In this document: positions 45,967 through 55,904 of the stretch, piece by piece
How positions within the stretch are numbered: position 1 is the stretch's first letter
Layout: every line of letters begins with the position of its first letter
From: Pseudoalteromonas carrageenovora IAM 12662
Lineage (GTDB): Bacteria > Pseudomonadota > Gammaproteobacteria > Enterobacterales > Alteromonadaceae
Direction: 5' to 3'
Assembly (NCBI RefSeq): GCF_900239935.1
Contig: NZ_LT965928.1
Coordinates: 1,487,407 to 1,551,406 of the forward strand
DNA length: 64,000 nucleotides
Program-made: the position numbers and the translations under genes
Notes under the pieces: generated by a model
Seen by the model: only the letters and a program-made list of their open reading frames with translations
What the model was told of the DNA's origin: nothing
Databases searched by the model: none

Positions 45967-46230
45967 GGGCGTGTTGGCCTTTCAGGGTTGAAATTTGTTC
46001 AATCTAGGGACGATTTAATTGCGGCGCGAGATTTGCCACCTAGTGGGCTAAGTAAAAATCGAGCAACAAAGAGTTAATCGTCCCTAGAAAGAACCCTATG
46101 GGCAGTGTGTATTTGGCCTTTATGCAGCGTTAAAGTACATTTATGGGGAGTCACCACACTACATGTACTTTGCCTAGCTTAAAAACCAAATACACGACTG
46201 CAAAATTAACCTCGAAAGGTCAATACGCCC
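45967..46230 (+). repeat. dispersed element, copy 3 (short form, 264 bp)
   Basis: It starts GGGCGTGTTGGCCTTTC and ends GAAAGGTCAATACGCCC. It has the same length and the same missing 47-base block as the copy at 51505 (CCTAGTGGGCTAAGTAAAAA). Flanks are AT and AA rather than a clean TA pair. It lies between the divergent LysR gene, two bases away, and aceK, 115 bases away, so it contributes to both upstream regions. Confidence 0.87.
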
Positions 46231-46345
46231 AATAAATTCTATTTATATGCTTTATTAATTACCTAAATTAAAGCCTGCTTGCTAAGGTGTAAACAATTAA
46301 TAAAAAATAACCGCTATAAGTGGTAAAAATAAAAGTGTTGTAAAC

Positions 46346-48121
46346 ATGCCAAAAATATTAACTAATCAATCAGATAATGCGATACAACAAGTTATAGCTA
46401 CTAAGTTGGCTCGAGCTGTGTTTGCAGGCTTTGAAGCTATGTTTGCGCAGTTTTTAAATATAACACTGGGTGCGCAGAGCCGGTTTGAACAACAAAAATA
46501 TCACGATGTACAAAGTGCCATGCGAGAGCGCTTACAAGTGTACGAACGCGAAGTAAAAAATGTGAGTAATGCGGTGCGGGTTATCGCCTACAGCGAGCTT
46601 AATTGCCCGCAAACGTGGCAATTGGCGAAAAATATTTATGGTGACATGCTACAAAATCATGAAAACAAACCCATAGCGCATACCTTTTTTAATTCGACCT
46701 TTGGTGCTATTTGGGATGATAAAAAAATTCGTACCGTGCATTTGTTTGTATTAAAAGCAAAGTACAGAAGCGAGCCACGCTCGTACGAAAATTTAGTTAG
46801 CCGAATATCATTTAAAGATGGGTTTAACCATGCGGTTAAAACGCTCATTACCCGCCAAGTATTTAGAGTGTCTTTTAGTAATTTAGATGCTGATTTACAG
46901 GCATTACAAACAACGTTAATGGCAGGTGCAAAGCAGCAATGTAAACAAGTGTATGAGCTTATAAATTTAAACAACGGGTTTATAGAATACGCAAACTCTC
47001 TATTTTTTAGAAACAAAGCTTGCTACTTAATAGGGCGCTGCATTGCTAAAAATGGCGATAACATGCCTTTTGCCATCGCTATTTTAAATACCAGTAAAGG
47101 ATTGAAGCTTGATGCCGTAATGATGGGGGCCGATCAGCTTAGTTTGCTGTTTGGTTTTGCCCGTACCTATTTTATGGTTGATACCGACCAACCTGCGCGT
47201 TATGTGGATTACTTAAGCGTGCTTATGCCCCATAAAAAACGTTTTGAATTATTTAATGCGATTGGTTTTATTAAGCATGCTAAAACTGAGTTTTACCGTT
47301 ACAAGGTTGATACCACTAAAAATAGCCCTGCTAATTTTAAATACATAGCAGCGCCTGGCACCCCTGGTATGGTTATGCTGGTATTTACTATTGAAGGGCT
47401 CGACTACGTTTATAAAGTAATAAAAGACAAATTTAGCGCGCCAAAAACAGCCACAAAAGCGCAAGTTAAAGACAAATACAGTTTTGTAAAGCAAGCAGAT
47501 AGAGTAGGTCGCTTAGTCGATACGCACGAATTTAGGTATTTAGCGTTTGACTTAAGCCGCTTTAGCGACGAGTTACTTAACCAAATGAAAGCGCAAATTG
47601 GCAGCAGTATGGTTATATCGGGTAAGGCACTTATTTTAAAACACGTGTATGTAGAGCGTAAAATGATGCCACTTAATTTGTACATCAATAGTTGTAATAA
47701 CAAAGCATTACAGCAAGTTATGGACGACTACGGTAAAGCGATTAAAGACCTTGCCGGTGCAAATATATTTCCGGGTGACATGCTTATGAAAAACTTTGGT
47801 GTAACCCGTTGGGGGCGTGTTGTATTTTATGATTACGATGAAATATGCCCACTTACCGATTGTCACTTTAGAGACGTGCCAAACGCTCAAAATGCACTTG
47901 AGGAGTTAAGCAGTAATACTTACTTTGATATAGCAGAAAACGACATATTTCCGAGTCAATTTAAGGTGTTTTTTAGCGCAAACGACGCAGCGTTTAACAA
48001 TTTTAATAATTTGCACAGTAATTTGTTTTTAGCTGAATTTTGGCAAGGTTGTCAACAGCAAATAAGAGCGGGTTACTTACCCGATGTGTACCCGTATAAA
48101 CAAAGTTGGCGGTTTAAATAA
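46346..48121 (+). CDS. aceK: isocitrate dehydrogenase kinase/phosphatase
   Basis: The 591-residue protein has full family length. The nucleotide loop and catalytic lysine are in AAPGTPGMVMLVFTIEGLDYVYKVIKDKF. The catalytic loop and metal aspartates are in LYINSCNNKALQQVMDDYGKAIKDLAGANIFPGDMLMKNFGVTRWGRVVFYDYDEI. The N-terminal regulatory domain (to about 310) binds AMP in E. coli. AceK phosphorylates and dephosphorylates dimeric NADP-type Icd on its active-site serine to switch between TCA and glyoxylate flux. Here it is separate from aceBA and lies 3 kb after the icd-like gene, suggesting that enzyme as substrate. Confidence 0.96.
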   Translation: MPKILTNQSDNAIQQVIATKLARAVFAGFEAMFAQFLNITLGAQSRFEQQKYHDVQSAMRERLQVYEREVKNVSNAVRVIAYSELNCPQTWQLAKNIYGDMLQNHENKPIAHTFFNSTFGAIWDDKKIRTVHLFVLKAKYRSEPRSYENLVSRISFKDGFNHAVKTLITRQVFRVSFSNLDADLQALQTTLMAGAKQQCKQVYELINLNNGFIEYANSLFFRNKACYLIGRCIAKNGDNMPFAIAILNTSKGLKLDAVMMGADQLSLLFGFARTYFMVDTDQPARYVDYLSVLMPHKKRFELFNAIGFIKHAKTEFYRYKVDTTKNSPANFKYIAAPGTPGMVMLVFTIEGLDYVYKVIKDKFSAPKTATKAQVKDKYSFVKQADRVGRLVDTHEFRYLAFDLSRFSDELLNQMKAQIGSSMVISGKALILKHVYVERKMMPLNLYINSCNNKALQQVMDDYGKAIKDLAGANIFPGDMLMKNFGVTRWGRVVFYDYDEICPLTDCHFRDVPNAQNALEELSSNTYFDIAENDIFPSQFKVFFSANDAAFNNFNNLHSNLFLAEFWQGCQQQIRAGYLPDVYPYKQSWRFK

Positions 48122-48172
48122 AAATAACTAACCCCATGTCTTAATTATTACAAAACTTAATACGGAGTAACA

Positions 48173-49135
48173 ATGAAATATATTTCTCATGAGGGTGGCA
48201 CCCTTGTATTTAGTGAAACCGAGAAACCGGTTTTAAAAAGCCATGAAGTATTAGTTAAAGTTGCGGCAATAGGTGTTAACCGTGCAGACTGCATGCAGCG
48301 CCAAGGTAAATATCCGGCTCCAAAAGGGGATAGCCCCATTTTAGGTTTAGAGTGCGCAGGCACCGTAGTTGAGCTTGGTAGCGAAGTTGACAAAAGCTGG
48401 TTAGATAAACGCATTTTTAGCTTATGTGCGGGTGGTGCTTATAGTGAATATGTTGCTATTGATGCCAAACAATTAATGGAATTATCTGATGAGCTAACCA
48501 TGGTTGAAGGTGCAGCCATTAGCGAAGTGTATTTAACTGCTTTTGGTGCCATGTTTGAACTCGGTAAATTACAAAAAGGCCAAACAGCGTTAATTCACGC
48601 AGGGGCTAGTGGCGTAGGTGGCGCAGCAATTCAAATGGCTAAAAGTGCTGGTGCTACTGTGGTTATTACCGCTGGTACGGATGATAAATGCCAACACGCA
48701 AAAGAACTCGGTGCTGATCATGCAATTAACTACAAAACCACTGACTTTGTAGAATATATGAAAGCAAATGAGTTAACAGCTAATGTAATTGTCGACCCTG
48801 TATCGGGCAGCTATTTGAATAAAAATGCAGCTATTGCTGCTATGGATTGCCAAATAATCATGCTTGCCTTTTTAGATGGGCGCTTTGCAGAAGTTGATTT
48901 TGCGGTGCTTTTACAAAAGCGCATTTCGTTTCATGCATCAACGCTTAGAAATCGTAGCATTAAGTTTAAGCGCCAAGTGCGCGATGACCTAGTGGCACGT
49001 TTTTATAATGATATTGCCGCTAAAAAATACGACTTTAACGTGTATAAAACATTGCCTTGGAGCGACGCAAACGAAGCGCACGCTATATTAGAGCGTAATG
49101 AAAATGCAGGTAAAGTGGTTTTACTTGTAGAATAA
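48173..49135 (+). CDS. quinone oxidoreductase-like protein (medium-chain dehydrogenase/reductase, PIG3 type)
   Basis: The protein has 320 residues. The GroES-like N-terminal domain has VGVNRADCMQRQGKYPAPKG and GLECAGTVVELGSEV. The Rossmann NADPH site is in ALIHAGASGVGGAAIQMAKSAGATVVITAGTDDK. It lacks zinc-binding cysteines, as expected for quinone oxidoreductases. It ends RNENAGKVVLLVE. The family reduces quinones or other alpha,beta-unsaturated carbonyls with NADPH in the cytoplasm. It lies 51 bases after aceK with a TACGGAGT ribosome site and may be co-transcribed. Confidence 0.92.
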   Translation: MKYISHEGGTLVFSETEKPVLKSHEVLVKVAAIGVNRADCMQRQGKYPAPKGDSPILGLECAGTVVELGSEVDKSWLDKRIFSLCAGGAYSEYVAIDAKQLMELSDELTMVEGAAISEVYLTAFGAMFELGKLQKGQTALIHAGASGVGGAAIQMAKSAGATVVITAGTDDKCQHAKELGADHAINYKTTDFVEYMKANELTANVIVDPVSGSYLNKNAAIAAMDCQIIMLAFLDGRFAEVDFAVLLQKRISFHASTLRNRSIKFKRQVRDDLVARFYNDIAAKKYDFNVYKTLPWSDANEAHAILERNENAGKVVLLVE

Positions 49136-49238
49136 CTACGAGATGTAACACTCAGACGTGCGTTGGCGTTGTTAATGCATGGCTCAGCTAATATAATTTA
49201 GTAAATATAAAATACGTACAAAACACACAAGGTTAAAA

Positions 49239-49490
49239 ATGAACCCAATACTAGCAATACTTAAAGAGCACAATGTAAGCGACGAAAAAGTAAAAGCATT
49301 GTTTGAAGCGTTTACCCAAAATCCAATGATGGCTATGGCGCTTGTTCAAGAGCTTGGTATTCCGCCTGAAAAACTACAGCAGTTAATGGCCGTGGTTATG
49401 ACTCAGCCGCACTTAATTAAAGAAGCAACTGACGAACTTGGTTTGGATTTTGAAAAAGTAAAAGAAGCGAAAGAAAAACTAAATCAATAA
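49239..49490 (+). CDS. small DUF2999-type protein
   Basis: The 83-residue protein is highly helical and acidic/basic, with no signal peptide. MNPILAILKEHNVSDEKVKALFEAFTQNPMMAMALVQELGIPPEKLQQLM matches what I recall of DUF2999, a family confined to Alteromonadales and relatives, with no known role. AAGGTT precedes the ATG. A terminator follows 20 bases after the stop. Confidence 0.8.
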   Translation: MNPILAILKEHNVSDEKVKALFEAFTQNPMMAMALVQELGIPPEKLQQLMAVVMTQPHLIKEATDELGLDFEKVKEAKEKLNQ

Positions 49491-49511
49491 CATGTTGTAC
49501 TATATATAGAC

Positions 49512-49544
49512 AAAAAGCATAAGTGTTCGCTTATGCTTTTTTTA
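49512..49544. terminator. intrinsic terminator between convergent genes
   Basis: The stem AAAAAGCATAAG / CTTATGCTTTTT with loop TGTTCG is followed by further T. It serves the DUF2999-type gene and the convergent fasciclin gene. Confidence 0.87.
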
Positions 49545-49563
49545 TTTGGTTAATTCTACACGC

Positions 49564-50064
49564 TTACTCTTTTGGCATGAGTACAGTGTCGATTACATGA
49601 ATCACGCCGTTGCTTGCTTTTACATCAGCTTTTACAACTTTGGCGTCGTTTATCATTACGCCCATGCTGTCGGCTTTAACCATAACGGATTGGCCTTGTA
49701 GTGTTTTCGCACTATCTACCTTCATTACATCGGCTGCCATCACTTTTGCAGACACTAAGTGGTAAGTTAATACCGCCGTTAGCTTATCTTTGTTTTCAGG
49801 CTTGAGTAGCATCTCAACTGTGCCTTCAGGTAATTTAGAAAATGCAGCATCCGTTGGTGCAAATATAGTAAACGGTCCTGTACCTTGCAGTGTATCAACT
49901 AAACCTGCGGCTTTAACAGCAGCAACAAGAGTAGTAAACGAGCCATTTTCTACGGCTACTTCGACAACATCTTTTTTCATACCATGATGATCAGCATAAG
50001 CCGCTGTATTAAATCCAAAGCTTGCAGTGGTGAACAATAATGCAGTAGTAATTTTCTTAAACAT
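49564..50064 (-). CDS. secreted fasciclin-domain protein
   Basis: The protein has 166 residues with a signal peptide ([17 protein letters not shown]). A single FAS1 domain follows: [42 protein letters not shown], then [15 protein letters not shown] and the H2 motif [15 protein letters not shown]1 domains mediate cell-surface or matrix adhesion; bacterial single-domain forms are small secreted proteins of unclear partner. It is monocistronic, with a GAAAGGAA ribosome site just before the ATG. Confidence 0.93.
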   Translation of the reverse strand: MFKKITTALLFTTASFGFNTAAYADHHGMKKDVVEVAVENGSFTTLVAAVKAAGLVDTLQGTGPFTIFAPTDAAFSKLPEGTVEMLLKPENKDKLTAVLTYHLVSAKVMAADVMKVDSAKTLQGQSVMVKADSMGVMINDAKVVKADVKASNGVIHVIDTVLMPKE

Positions 50065-50246
50065 GTTAATTTCCTTTCAGTTAATGCCCGTTGGTTTCGT
50101 TAACTGTTACGGGCCTTAAATTTAATCGATCATTTAAAATTAGGTGTAAACATGTTTTGTTACATCCTTAATTGAACTGCAGTGAAGTAATTAAGTCATA
50201 TAATGACTTACTCAATTAGAGACTTGTTCAAGTAAAGGGAATAGAT

Positions 50247-50897
50247 ATGAAACTCGCTTATAAGTTTTGGAAAAATAATCGTTCTCTCATCGTCTTCATT
50301 GCACTGATGAGTGTGTTTAGGAGTGCCGTAGCTGATTGGTACGAAGTGCCTACAGGCTCAATGAAGCCGACTATTCAAGAAGGGGACAGAATTTTAACCG
50401 ATAAAATGGCCTACGACATTCGTGTGCCGTTCACTCATATTAAACTATTAAAATTAGCAGACCCACAAACAGGCGATATTATTGTATTTGACTCGCAAGC
50501 GGCTGATAATCGGTTAATTAAGCGCGTAATAGGCGTACCTGGCGACACTATCGCGCTTGAAAACAATGAGCTCATTATTAATGGTAAAAAGCTTAATTAT
50601 GCAGATCAGCGAAGCAACATAGACTCGCTTGATAAAATTGAAAATTTAAACGGGCTAGAGCATTCGATAAGAGTGGCAAATATTCCTTCACGTTTATCGG
50701 GGTTTGATGCAATTACAATTCCTGATGATTATTACTTAGCAATGGGTGATAACCGCGATAATAGCGCTGACTCGCGTGTAATTGGTTTAATTCCGCGTGA
50801 TGAGTTATTAGGAAAAGCAGAGCGCGTTATAGTGTCCCTTGATTACGATAACTATTATTTACCAAGAAAGGATCGTGTATTAAAAAAATTGAATTAA
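50247..50897 (+). CDS. lepB: signal peptidase I
   Basis: The protein has 216 residues. One N-terminal hydrophobic segment (LIVFIALMSVFRSAVA) is followed by the catalytic serine in YEVPTGSMKPTIQEGDRI. The lysine is in RLIKRVIGVPGDTI, and the box E motif is MGDNRDNSADSR. It cleaves signal peptides on the periplasmic side of the inner membrane. It is shorter than E. coli LepB and lacks its second N-terminal helix, and lepA and rnc are not adjacent. It is therefore probably an additional S26 peptidase rather than the main lepB. Confidence 0.9.
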   Translation: MKLAYKFWKNNRSLIVFIALMSVFRSAVADWYEVPTGSMKPTIQEGDRILTDKMAYDIRVPFTHIKLLKLADPQTGDIIVFDSQAADNRLIKRVIGVPGDTIALENNELIINGKKLNYADQRSNIDSLDKIENLNGLEHSIRVANIPSRLSGFDAITIPDDYYLAMGDNRDNSADSRVIGLIPRDELLGKAERVIVSLDYDNYYLPRKDRVLKKLN

Positions 50898-50966
50898 GTA
50901 ATAATTAATTTTTAGAGCGATCAATCAAATTTATGAGCGTACATTTAACTTATCTTATAAATAAAT

Positions 50967-50992
50967 TAAACTGCCTATTGAGGCAGTTTACT
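50967..50992. terminator. bidirectional terminator at the ends of lepB and the broken aldolase gene
   Basis: The hairpin AAACTGCCT ATTG AGGCAGTTT lies 70 bases after lepB and overlaps the last codons of the minus-strand aldolase pseudogene. The T-run is short, so efficiency is uncertain. Confidence 0.6.
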
Positions 50993-51888
50993 TATATAAC
51001 TTTTTACCAGCCTAGTAAGTGTGCTGCGTTCTTGTTCGTTATTAACTACTTTACAAAAATCACTACTAACTGCAGCACCACATGCACCAGCTTCAAACCA
51101 TTGTGTTAAGTTATCTAAATCAACACCGCCAACAGGCATAAGTTGTGCCTCGGAAAATGGACCCGTTAATGCTTTAAAATAATCAATCCCCATACTGCCT
51201 GCAGGAAATACCTTAATAATATCAGCATTATACTCTATTGCCTTAGCTACATCAGTAGGTGTGAGTGCGCCCACTAAAACGGGTAAACCATGCTGGTGGG
51301 CAAGTTTTACCACTGCTTTATTAGTATTTGGTGTAACTATAAATTGTGCACCTGCATCAATAGCTTGCTGAGCCAGAGTAGTGTTTATTATGGTACCAGC
51401 GCCAATGAGTGTATTTTTATAGGCGGTGCGTGCTTTTGTTATTTCATGTTCAAAGCCAGGCGTGTTTGACGTGATCTCTAATGCGTTTATCCCCGCATTT
51501 ATTAGGGCCTGTTGACCTTTCAGGATTAAAATTTGTTCAATCTAGGGGCTATTTAATCGCGGCGCGAGGTTTGTAACCTAGTGGGCTAAGTAAAAACCGA
51601 GCAACAAAGAGTAAATTGCCCCTAGGCAGAACCCTTCGGGCAGCGCCTGTTTGGCATTTATGTTGCGTTATCGCCTATTTATGGGGAATAACCACACTAC
51701 ATAGGCTCTGCCTTGCCTAAACACCAAATAGTCTGCTGCAAATTTAACCTCGAAAGATAAACAGGCCCTAAACAATCAATTAATGGAGCTACATCGGTTT
51801 GTTGTTTTAAGCGCAGTATGGCGACTAACTTATGTTGCTTTATTTGGCTACTTACTTTTGTTCTGTAGGCATCTAAAATTTGGGTCAT
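50975..51888 (-). pseudogene. eda: KDPG/KHG aldolase (Eda-type), interrupted by a repeat element
   Basis: The N-terminal part (51769-51888) reads MTQILDAYRTKVSSQIKQHK, then LVAILRLKQQTDVAPLIDCL. The rest (50975-51504) continues INAGINALEITSNTPGF, with the family's GAGTIINTTLAQQAIDAGAQFIVTPN and the Schiff-base lysine in IIKVFPAGSMGID. Between them sits a 264-bp element flanked by TA. Deleting it with one TA restores a continuous frame of about 216 residues, the normal Eda size. The intact enzyme splits 2-keto-3-deoxy-6-phosphogluconate (or the galactonate analogue) to pyruvate and glyceraldehyde 3-phosphate. As it stands, the N-terminal piece reads into the element and stops, so no active enzyme is expected. 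Confidence 0.92.
51505..51768 (+). mobile_element. dispersed element, copy 4 (short form, 264 bp), inserted in the aldolase gene
   Basis: The ends are GGGCCTGTTGACCTTTC and GAAAGATAAACAGGCCC, inverted repeats with two to three mismatches. TA lies immediately outside on both sides (51503-51504 and 51769-51770). It carries no ORF that could encode a transposase. The clean disruption of a gene, with exact frame repair on excision, makes this the copy that defines the family borders and its TA target duplication. Confidence 0.9.
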
Positions 51889-51973
51889 AATTACAATTCA
51901 CTTTATTTAATGCAAAGGCGTTTGTATAAACGGCTAGACTTAATATACGGCTAAACATTACTTTTTCTCATAA

Positions 51974-52000
51974 AAAAACCGCTGATATCAGCGGTTTATT
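51974..52000. terminator. intrinsic terminator after metG
   Basis: The perfect palindrome AAACCGCTGATATCAGCGGTTT lies 13 bases beyond the metG stop. A-rich sequence to its left gives a T-run on the minus strand. Confidence 0.82.
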
Positions 52001-52012
52001 TTAATTATTAAA

Positions 52013-54034
52013 TTACATTACACGCATACCAGGCTCTGAGCCATCGTCTGGGTTAAGAATGTAGATTTCTTTACCGCCAGGACCTGCGGCTAATACCATG
52101 CCCTCAGACATACCAAAGCGCATTTTACGAGGCTTAAGGTTTGCAACCATTACTGTAAGCTTACCTTCGATGTCCTCTGGTGCATAAGCTGATTTAATAC
52201 CTGCAAATACTTGGCGAGTCTCGCCGCCTAAATCAAGAGTTAGTTTAAGTAGTTTGTCAGCGCCTTCAACGTGCTCTGCTTTTGCAATTTTAGCTACGCG
52301 TAAGTCTACTTTTGCAAAGTCATCAAACTCTATCTCATCGCTAATAGGCTCTTTTGCAAGTGGGCTATTAGGATCAATGGTTACTTTTGACTCTAAGCTT
52401 TCTTTTGATTCTTCAACCATTTTATTCACTTTATCCATTTCTACACGTTGCATTAACGGCTTAAACTTATTAATAGGGTGGCTTACTAGTGCATTTTGAA
52501 CACCATCCCACGCTAATTCATCATTTAAAAACGCTTCAACGTTTTCAGCCATTTCTGGTAATACAGGTTTTAAGTAAGTAATTAATACGCGGAACAAGTT
52601 AAGGCCAAGTGAGCACACTTCGTGCGCTTCTTGCTGTTTTGTCTCGTCTTTAATTAACACCCAAGGAGCAGCACCATCAATAAACTGGTTTGCCTTATCG
52701 GCAAGCGCCATAATTTCACGAATTGCACGGCTGTATTCGCGGTTCTCGTAATGGGCAGTAATACTTGGTGCAGCTGCTTGAAACTCTTCAAGTAGTTCTG
52801 GCTGCATAATGGTGCTACTTAGCTTGCCATCAAACTTTTTAGTAATAAATCCTGCACAACGGCTCGCTATGTTTACCACTTTACCTACTAGGTCTGAATT
52901 TACACGTTGTGCAAAGTCTTCTAGATTTAAATCAAGGTCAATAATACCGCTGTTTAATTTAGCCGCGTAGTAATAACGAAGATACTCTGGGTTTAGGTTG
53001 TCTAAATAAGTACGCGCTTTAATAAACGTACCCTTAGATTTAGACATTTTTTCGCCATTTACGGTTACAAAACCGTGTGCAAATACGTTTGTAGGCTTTC
53101 TAAAATTAGCGCCTTCTAGCATTGCTGGCCAAAATAAGCTGTGGAAGTAAATAATGTCTTTACCAATAAAGTGATAAAGCTCTGCGTCTGAGCCTTCAGC
53201 CCAAAACGCATCAAAGTCGATGCCTTTTGTGTCACACAGGTTTTTAAAGCTTGCCATGTAACCAATTGGTGCATCTAGCCAAACGTAGAAATATTTGCCT
53301 GGTGCATTTGGAATTTCAAAACCAAAGTAAGGCGCATCACGGCTAATATCCCATTGTTGTAGGCCATCGGTGAACCATTCATCTAGCTTGTTAGCCATTT
53401 CTTGTTGAATAGTACCTGAGTGTAACCACTCTTTTAACATGCCTTCAAATGCTGGTAAGTCAAAAAAGTAATGCTCTGAATCTTTTAAAATAGGCTCAGC
53501 ACCAGACATAACAGAGCGTGGGTTAATTAGCTCTGTTGGGCTGTAAGTTGCGCCACACGAATCACAGCTGTCGCCATTTTGGTTTTCAGACTTACATGTT
53601 GGGCAAGTACCGGTTACGAAGCGATCGGGTAAAAATATGCCTTTTTCAGGGTCAAACAATTGCGAAATAGTGTGCTTTTTAATATGACCGGCATCGTTTA
53701 GGCGGTTATAAATAAGTTCGCTAAATTCTTTGTTTTCTTGGCTGTGAGTGCTGTGATAATTATCAAACTTAATGTTGAAGTCGGCAAAGTCGCGTTGGCG
53801 TTCAATGCTTACATTTTTAACCATTTCTTCAGGCGTGATCCCTTGCTTTTGCGCATTTAGCATAATTGGCGTGCCGTGAGCATCGTCGGCACAAACATAA
53901 TATGCTTCGTGGCCTTGTAGCTTTTGAAAACGTGACCAAATATCAGTTTGAATGTATTCCAATAAATGGCCTAAGTGAGTAGGGCCATTAGCATAAGGTA
54001 ATGCGCTGGTAATCAGGATCTTTCGCTGCGTCAT
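52013..54034 (-). CDS. metG: methionyl-tRNA synthetase
   Basis: The protein has 673 residues. The class I signature is [20 protein letters not shown] (HLGH). The zinc knuckle has four cysteines in [23 protein letters not shown], and the KMSKS loop is [13 protein letters not shown]-terminal tRNA-binding OB domain (about 565-673) starts [14 protein letters not shown], as in E. coli MetG. It charges tRNA-Met. The frame extends ten codons further upstream, but [17 protein letters not shown] at 54034, after CGGAATGATT, is the family start. It is divergent from mrp, the usual arrangement. Confidence 0.97.
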   Translation of the reverse strand: MTQRKILITSALPYANGPTHLGHLLEYIQTDIWSRFQKLQGHEAYYVCADDAHGTPIMLNAQKQGITPEEMVKNVSIERQRDFADFNIKFDNYHSTHSQENKEFSELIYNRLNDAGHIKKHTISQLFDPEKGIFLPDRFVTGTCPTCKSENQNGDSCDSCGATYSPTELINPRSVMSGAEPILKDSEHYFFDLPAFEGMLKEWLHSGTIQQEMANKLDEWFTDGLQQWDISRDAPYFGFEIPNAPGKYFYVWLDAPIGYMASFKNLCDTKGIDFDAFWAEGSDAELYHFIGKDIIYFHSLFWPAMLEGANFRKPTNVFAHGFVTVNGEKMSKSKGTFIKARTYLDNLNPEYLRYYYAAKLNSGIIDLDLNLEDFAQRVNSDLVGKVVNIASRCAGFITKKFDGKLSSTIMQPELLEEFQAAAPSITAHYENREYSRAIREIMALADKANQFIDGAAPWVLIKDETKQQEAHEVCSLGLNLFRVLITYLKPVLPEMAENVEAFLNDELAWDGVQNALVSHPINKFKPLMQRVEMDKVNKMVEESKESLESKVTIDPNSPLAKEPISDEIEFDDFAKVDLRVAKIAKAEHVEGADKLLKLTLDLGGETRQVFAGIKSAYAPEDIEGKLTVMVANLKPRKMRFGMSEGMVLAAGPGGKEIYILNPDDGSEPGMRVM

Positions 54035-54221
54035 AATCATTCCGAATTGAGGATAACTCATCATTTTAATAGTGAAAATGGAGATTATCAGTAATTTATC
54101 TACAAGCTAGAGGGCAAGAGTGCGCACAGCTTATGGATTTTTGTTAATTGACTGGTGTTAATGCCCTGAATGTTACATAATTCCGTGGCACTTTTCATCA
54201 AAGAAACGCTATTTAATTGCT

Positions 54222-55298
54222 ATGTTTGGACTGTCGAAACTATTCTCTTCTAAATCGGTGCAAAAACAACCGATTATTACTGCCTTAGCGGCGTATCGTA
54301 GTGCGGCTTTTGCCGTAGGAATTGATGAGAGCTTCATTGATTCTATTTCTCAAAACGACGATAAATCAATACTTATTAAATTGACACTGCCATTTGCAGC
54401 GCAATCAGAAATGCCACATGTTCAGCAGCATGTAAGTGAAAGCTTAAGCGTGCCTGTGGTCATTGAATCTGTGGTTAACATTAAAGAGCCTGCCAAATTT
54501 AAAGCCATTAAACACATTGTGCTTATTGCCTCGGGTAAAGGTGGTGTGGGTAAATCTACCACCGCGGTAAATTTAGCGGGTGCGCTTAAAAATGAAGGCG
54601 CAAAAGTAGGGATTTTAGACGCTGATATTTATGGGCCATCTATTCCTATGCTTTTAGGACTCGTGGGCGCAGAGCCACAAACCAAAGATAACAAACTACT
54701 ACAGCCATTTGATGCCAACGGTATTAAAGCCCAGTCAATTGGTTTTTTAGTGCCAAGTGATGACGCAACAGTATGGCGAGGGCCAATGGCATCGGGCGCG
54801 CTAGATCAATTATTAAACGAAACCGATTGGGGCGAGCTTGATTATTTAATTGTAGATATGCCGCCAGGTACCGGTGATATACAACTGACTATGAGCCAAA
54901 AAGTACCCGCAAGTGGCACCGTTATAGTTACTACTCCACAAGATTTAGCTCTGGCCGATGCGCAAAAGGGCATCGCCATGTTTAATAAAGTAAACGTACC
55001 TGTGCTTGGTTTAATTGAAAATATGAGCCATTACATTTGTACTCACTGTGGTGAAGCAAACCATGTATTTGGTAAAGACGGCGCACAAAAATTGGCACAC
55101 AAGCATGGCGTGCCAGTACTTAGCCATATTCCTCTTGCGATAGATATTCGAGAATACTCTGAGCAGGGCAGACTTATTGCCAGCGATAACAGCGCCGCAA
55201 TAAGTAAAACATACAGCGCAGCAGCGAGGCTAATGGCCAGCACGCTTTACTATCAACAGCATCACAATGCGATTGAAATTGTGATTACAGAAGATTAA
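54222..55298 (+). CDS. mrp: Mrp/ApbC iron-sulfur cluster carrier ATPase
   Basis: The protein has 358 residues. An N-terminal DUF59-like remnant (to about 85) is followed by the P-loop [21 protein letters not shown]. Further marks are [17 protein letters not shown], the switch region [16 protein letters not shown] and the cluster-binding CxxC in [11 protein letters not shown]. The protein binds and transfers Fe-S clusters in an ATP-dependent manner. It is divergent from metG. dcd follows after five bases, so the two are co-transcribed. Confidence 0.95.
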   Translation: MFGLSKLFSSKSVQKQPIITALAAYRSAAFAVGIDESFIDSISQNDDKSILIKLTLPFAAQSEMPHVQQHVSESLSVPVVIESVVNIKEPAKFKAIKHIVLIASGKGGVGKSTTAVNLAGALKNEGAKVGILDADIYGPSIPMLLGLVGAEPQTKDNKLLQPFDANGIKAQSIGFLVPSDDATVWRGPMASGALDQLLNETDWGELDYLIVDMPPGTGDIQLTMSQKVPASGTVIVTTPQDLALADAQKGIAMFNKVNVPVLGLIENMSHYICTHCGEANHVFGKDGAQKLAHKHGVPVLSHIPLAIDIREYSEQGRLIASDNSAAISKTYSAAARLMASTLYYQQHHNAIEIVITED

Positions 55299-55303
55299 TA
55301 AAA

Positions 55304-55888
55304 ATGAGACTTTCAGACACACATATTAAAGAATACTTAAACGATGGCCGTATTGTTATTGAGCCTGCGCCAACGAGCGAAATGATTTCTGGTGTAACAG
55401 CAGACTTGCGCTTAGGGAATAAATTTAGAACTTTTAACGCACACAATGCAGCGTACGTTGATTTAAGCGGCCCTAAAGATCAGCTAAATAAAGCCATGGA
55501 ATCAATAATGAGTGAAGAGATTGAGCTTGCCGATGGCGAAGCTTTCTTTTTGCACCCAGGCGAGCTTGCTCTTGCTATTACTCATGAAAAAGTAACATTA
55601 CCTGCTGATATAGTAGGCTGGTTAGACGGGCGTTCGTCGCTTGCCCGACTTGGTTTAATGGTGCATGTAACTGCACACAGAATCGACCCAGGCTGGAGTG
55701 GTAATATTGTTTTAGAGTTTTACAATTCAGGTAAGTTGCCACTAGCACTGCGCCCAATGATGAAAATTGGTGCTATGAGTTTTGAAATGCTCTCAGGCCC
55801 GTGCGAAAACCCATACAATATTCGTAAAGATGCAAAATATAAAGATCAAAGTAGTGCGGTAGCAAGTCGTATTAGTGACGATAAATAA
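55304..55888 (+). CDS. dcd: dCTP deaminase
   Basis: The protein has 194 residues. It begins [21 protein letters not shown]. The catalytic region is [37 protein letters not shown], containing the conserved glutamate and the RSS substrate motif. It deaminates dCTP to dUTP, feeding thymidylate synthesis. The length is normal. It directly follows mrp. Confidence 0.96.
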   Translation: MRLSDTHIKEYLNDGRIVIEPAPTSEMISGVTADLRLGNKFRTFNAHNAAYVDLSGPKDQLNKAMESIMSEEIELADGEAFFLHPGELALAITHEKVTLPADIVGWLDGRSSLARLGLMVHVTAHRIDPGWSGNIVLEFYNSGKLPLALRPMMKIGAMSFEMLSGPCENPYNIRKDAKYKDQSSAVASRISDDK

Positions 55889-55904
55889 CCAGTTAATATA
55901 GACA

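Noticed and set aside
51697..51888. 63-codon minus-strand frame as a separate gene
   Set aside because: Its first 40 residues are the aldolase N-terminus and the rest is translated repeat element, so it is part of the pseudogene.
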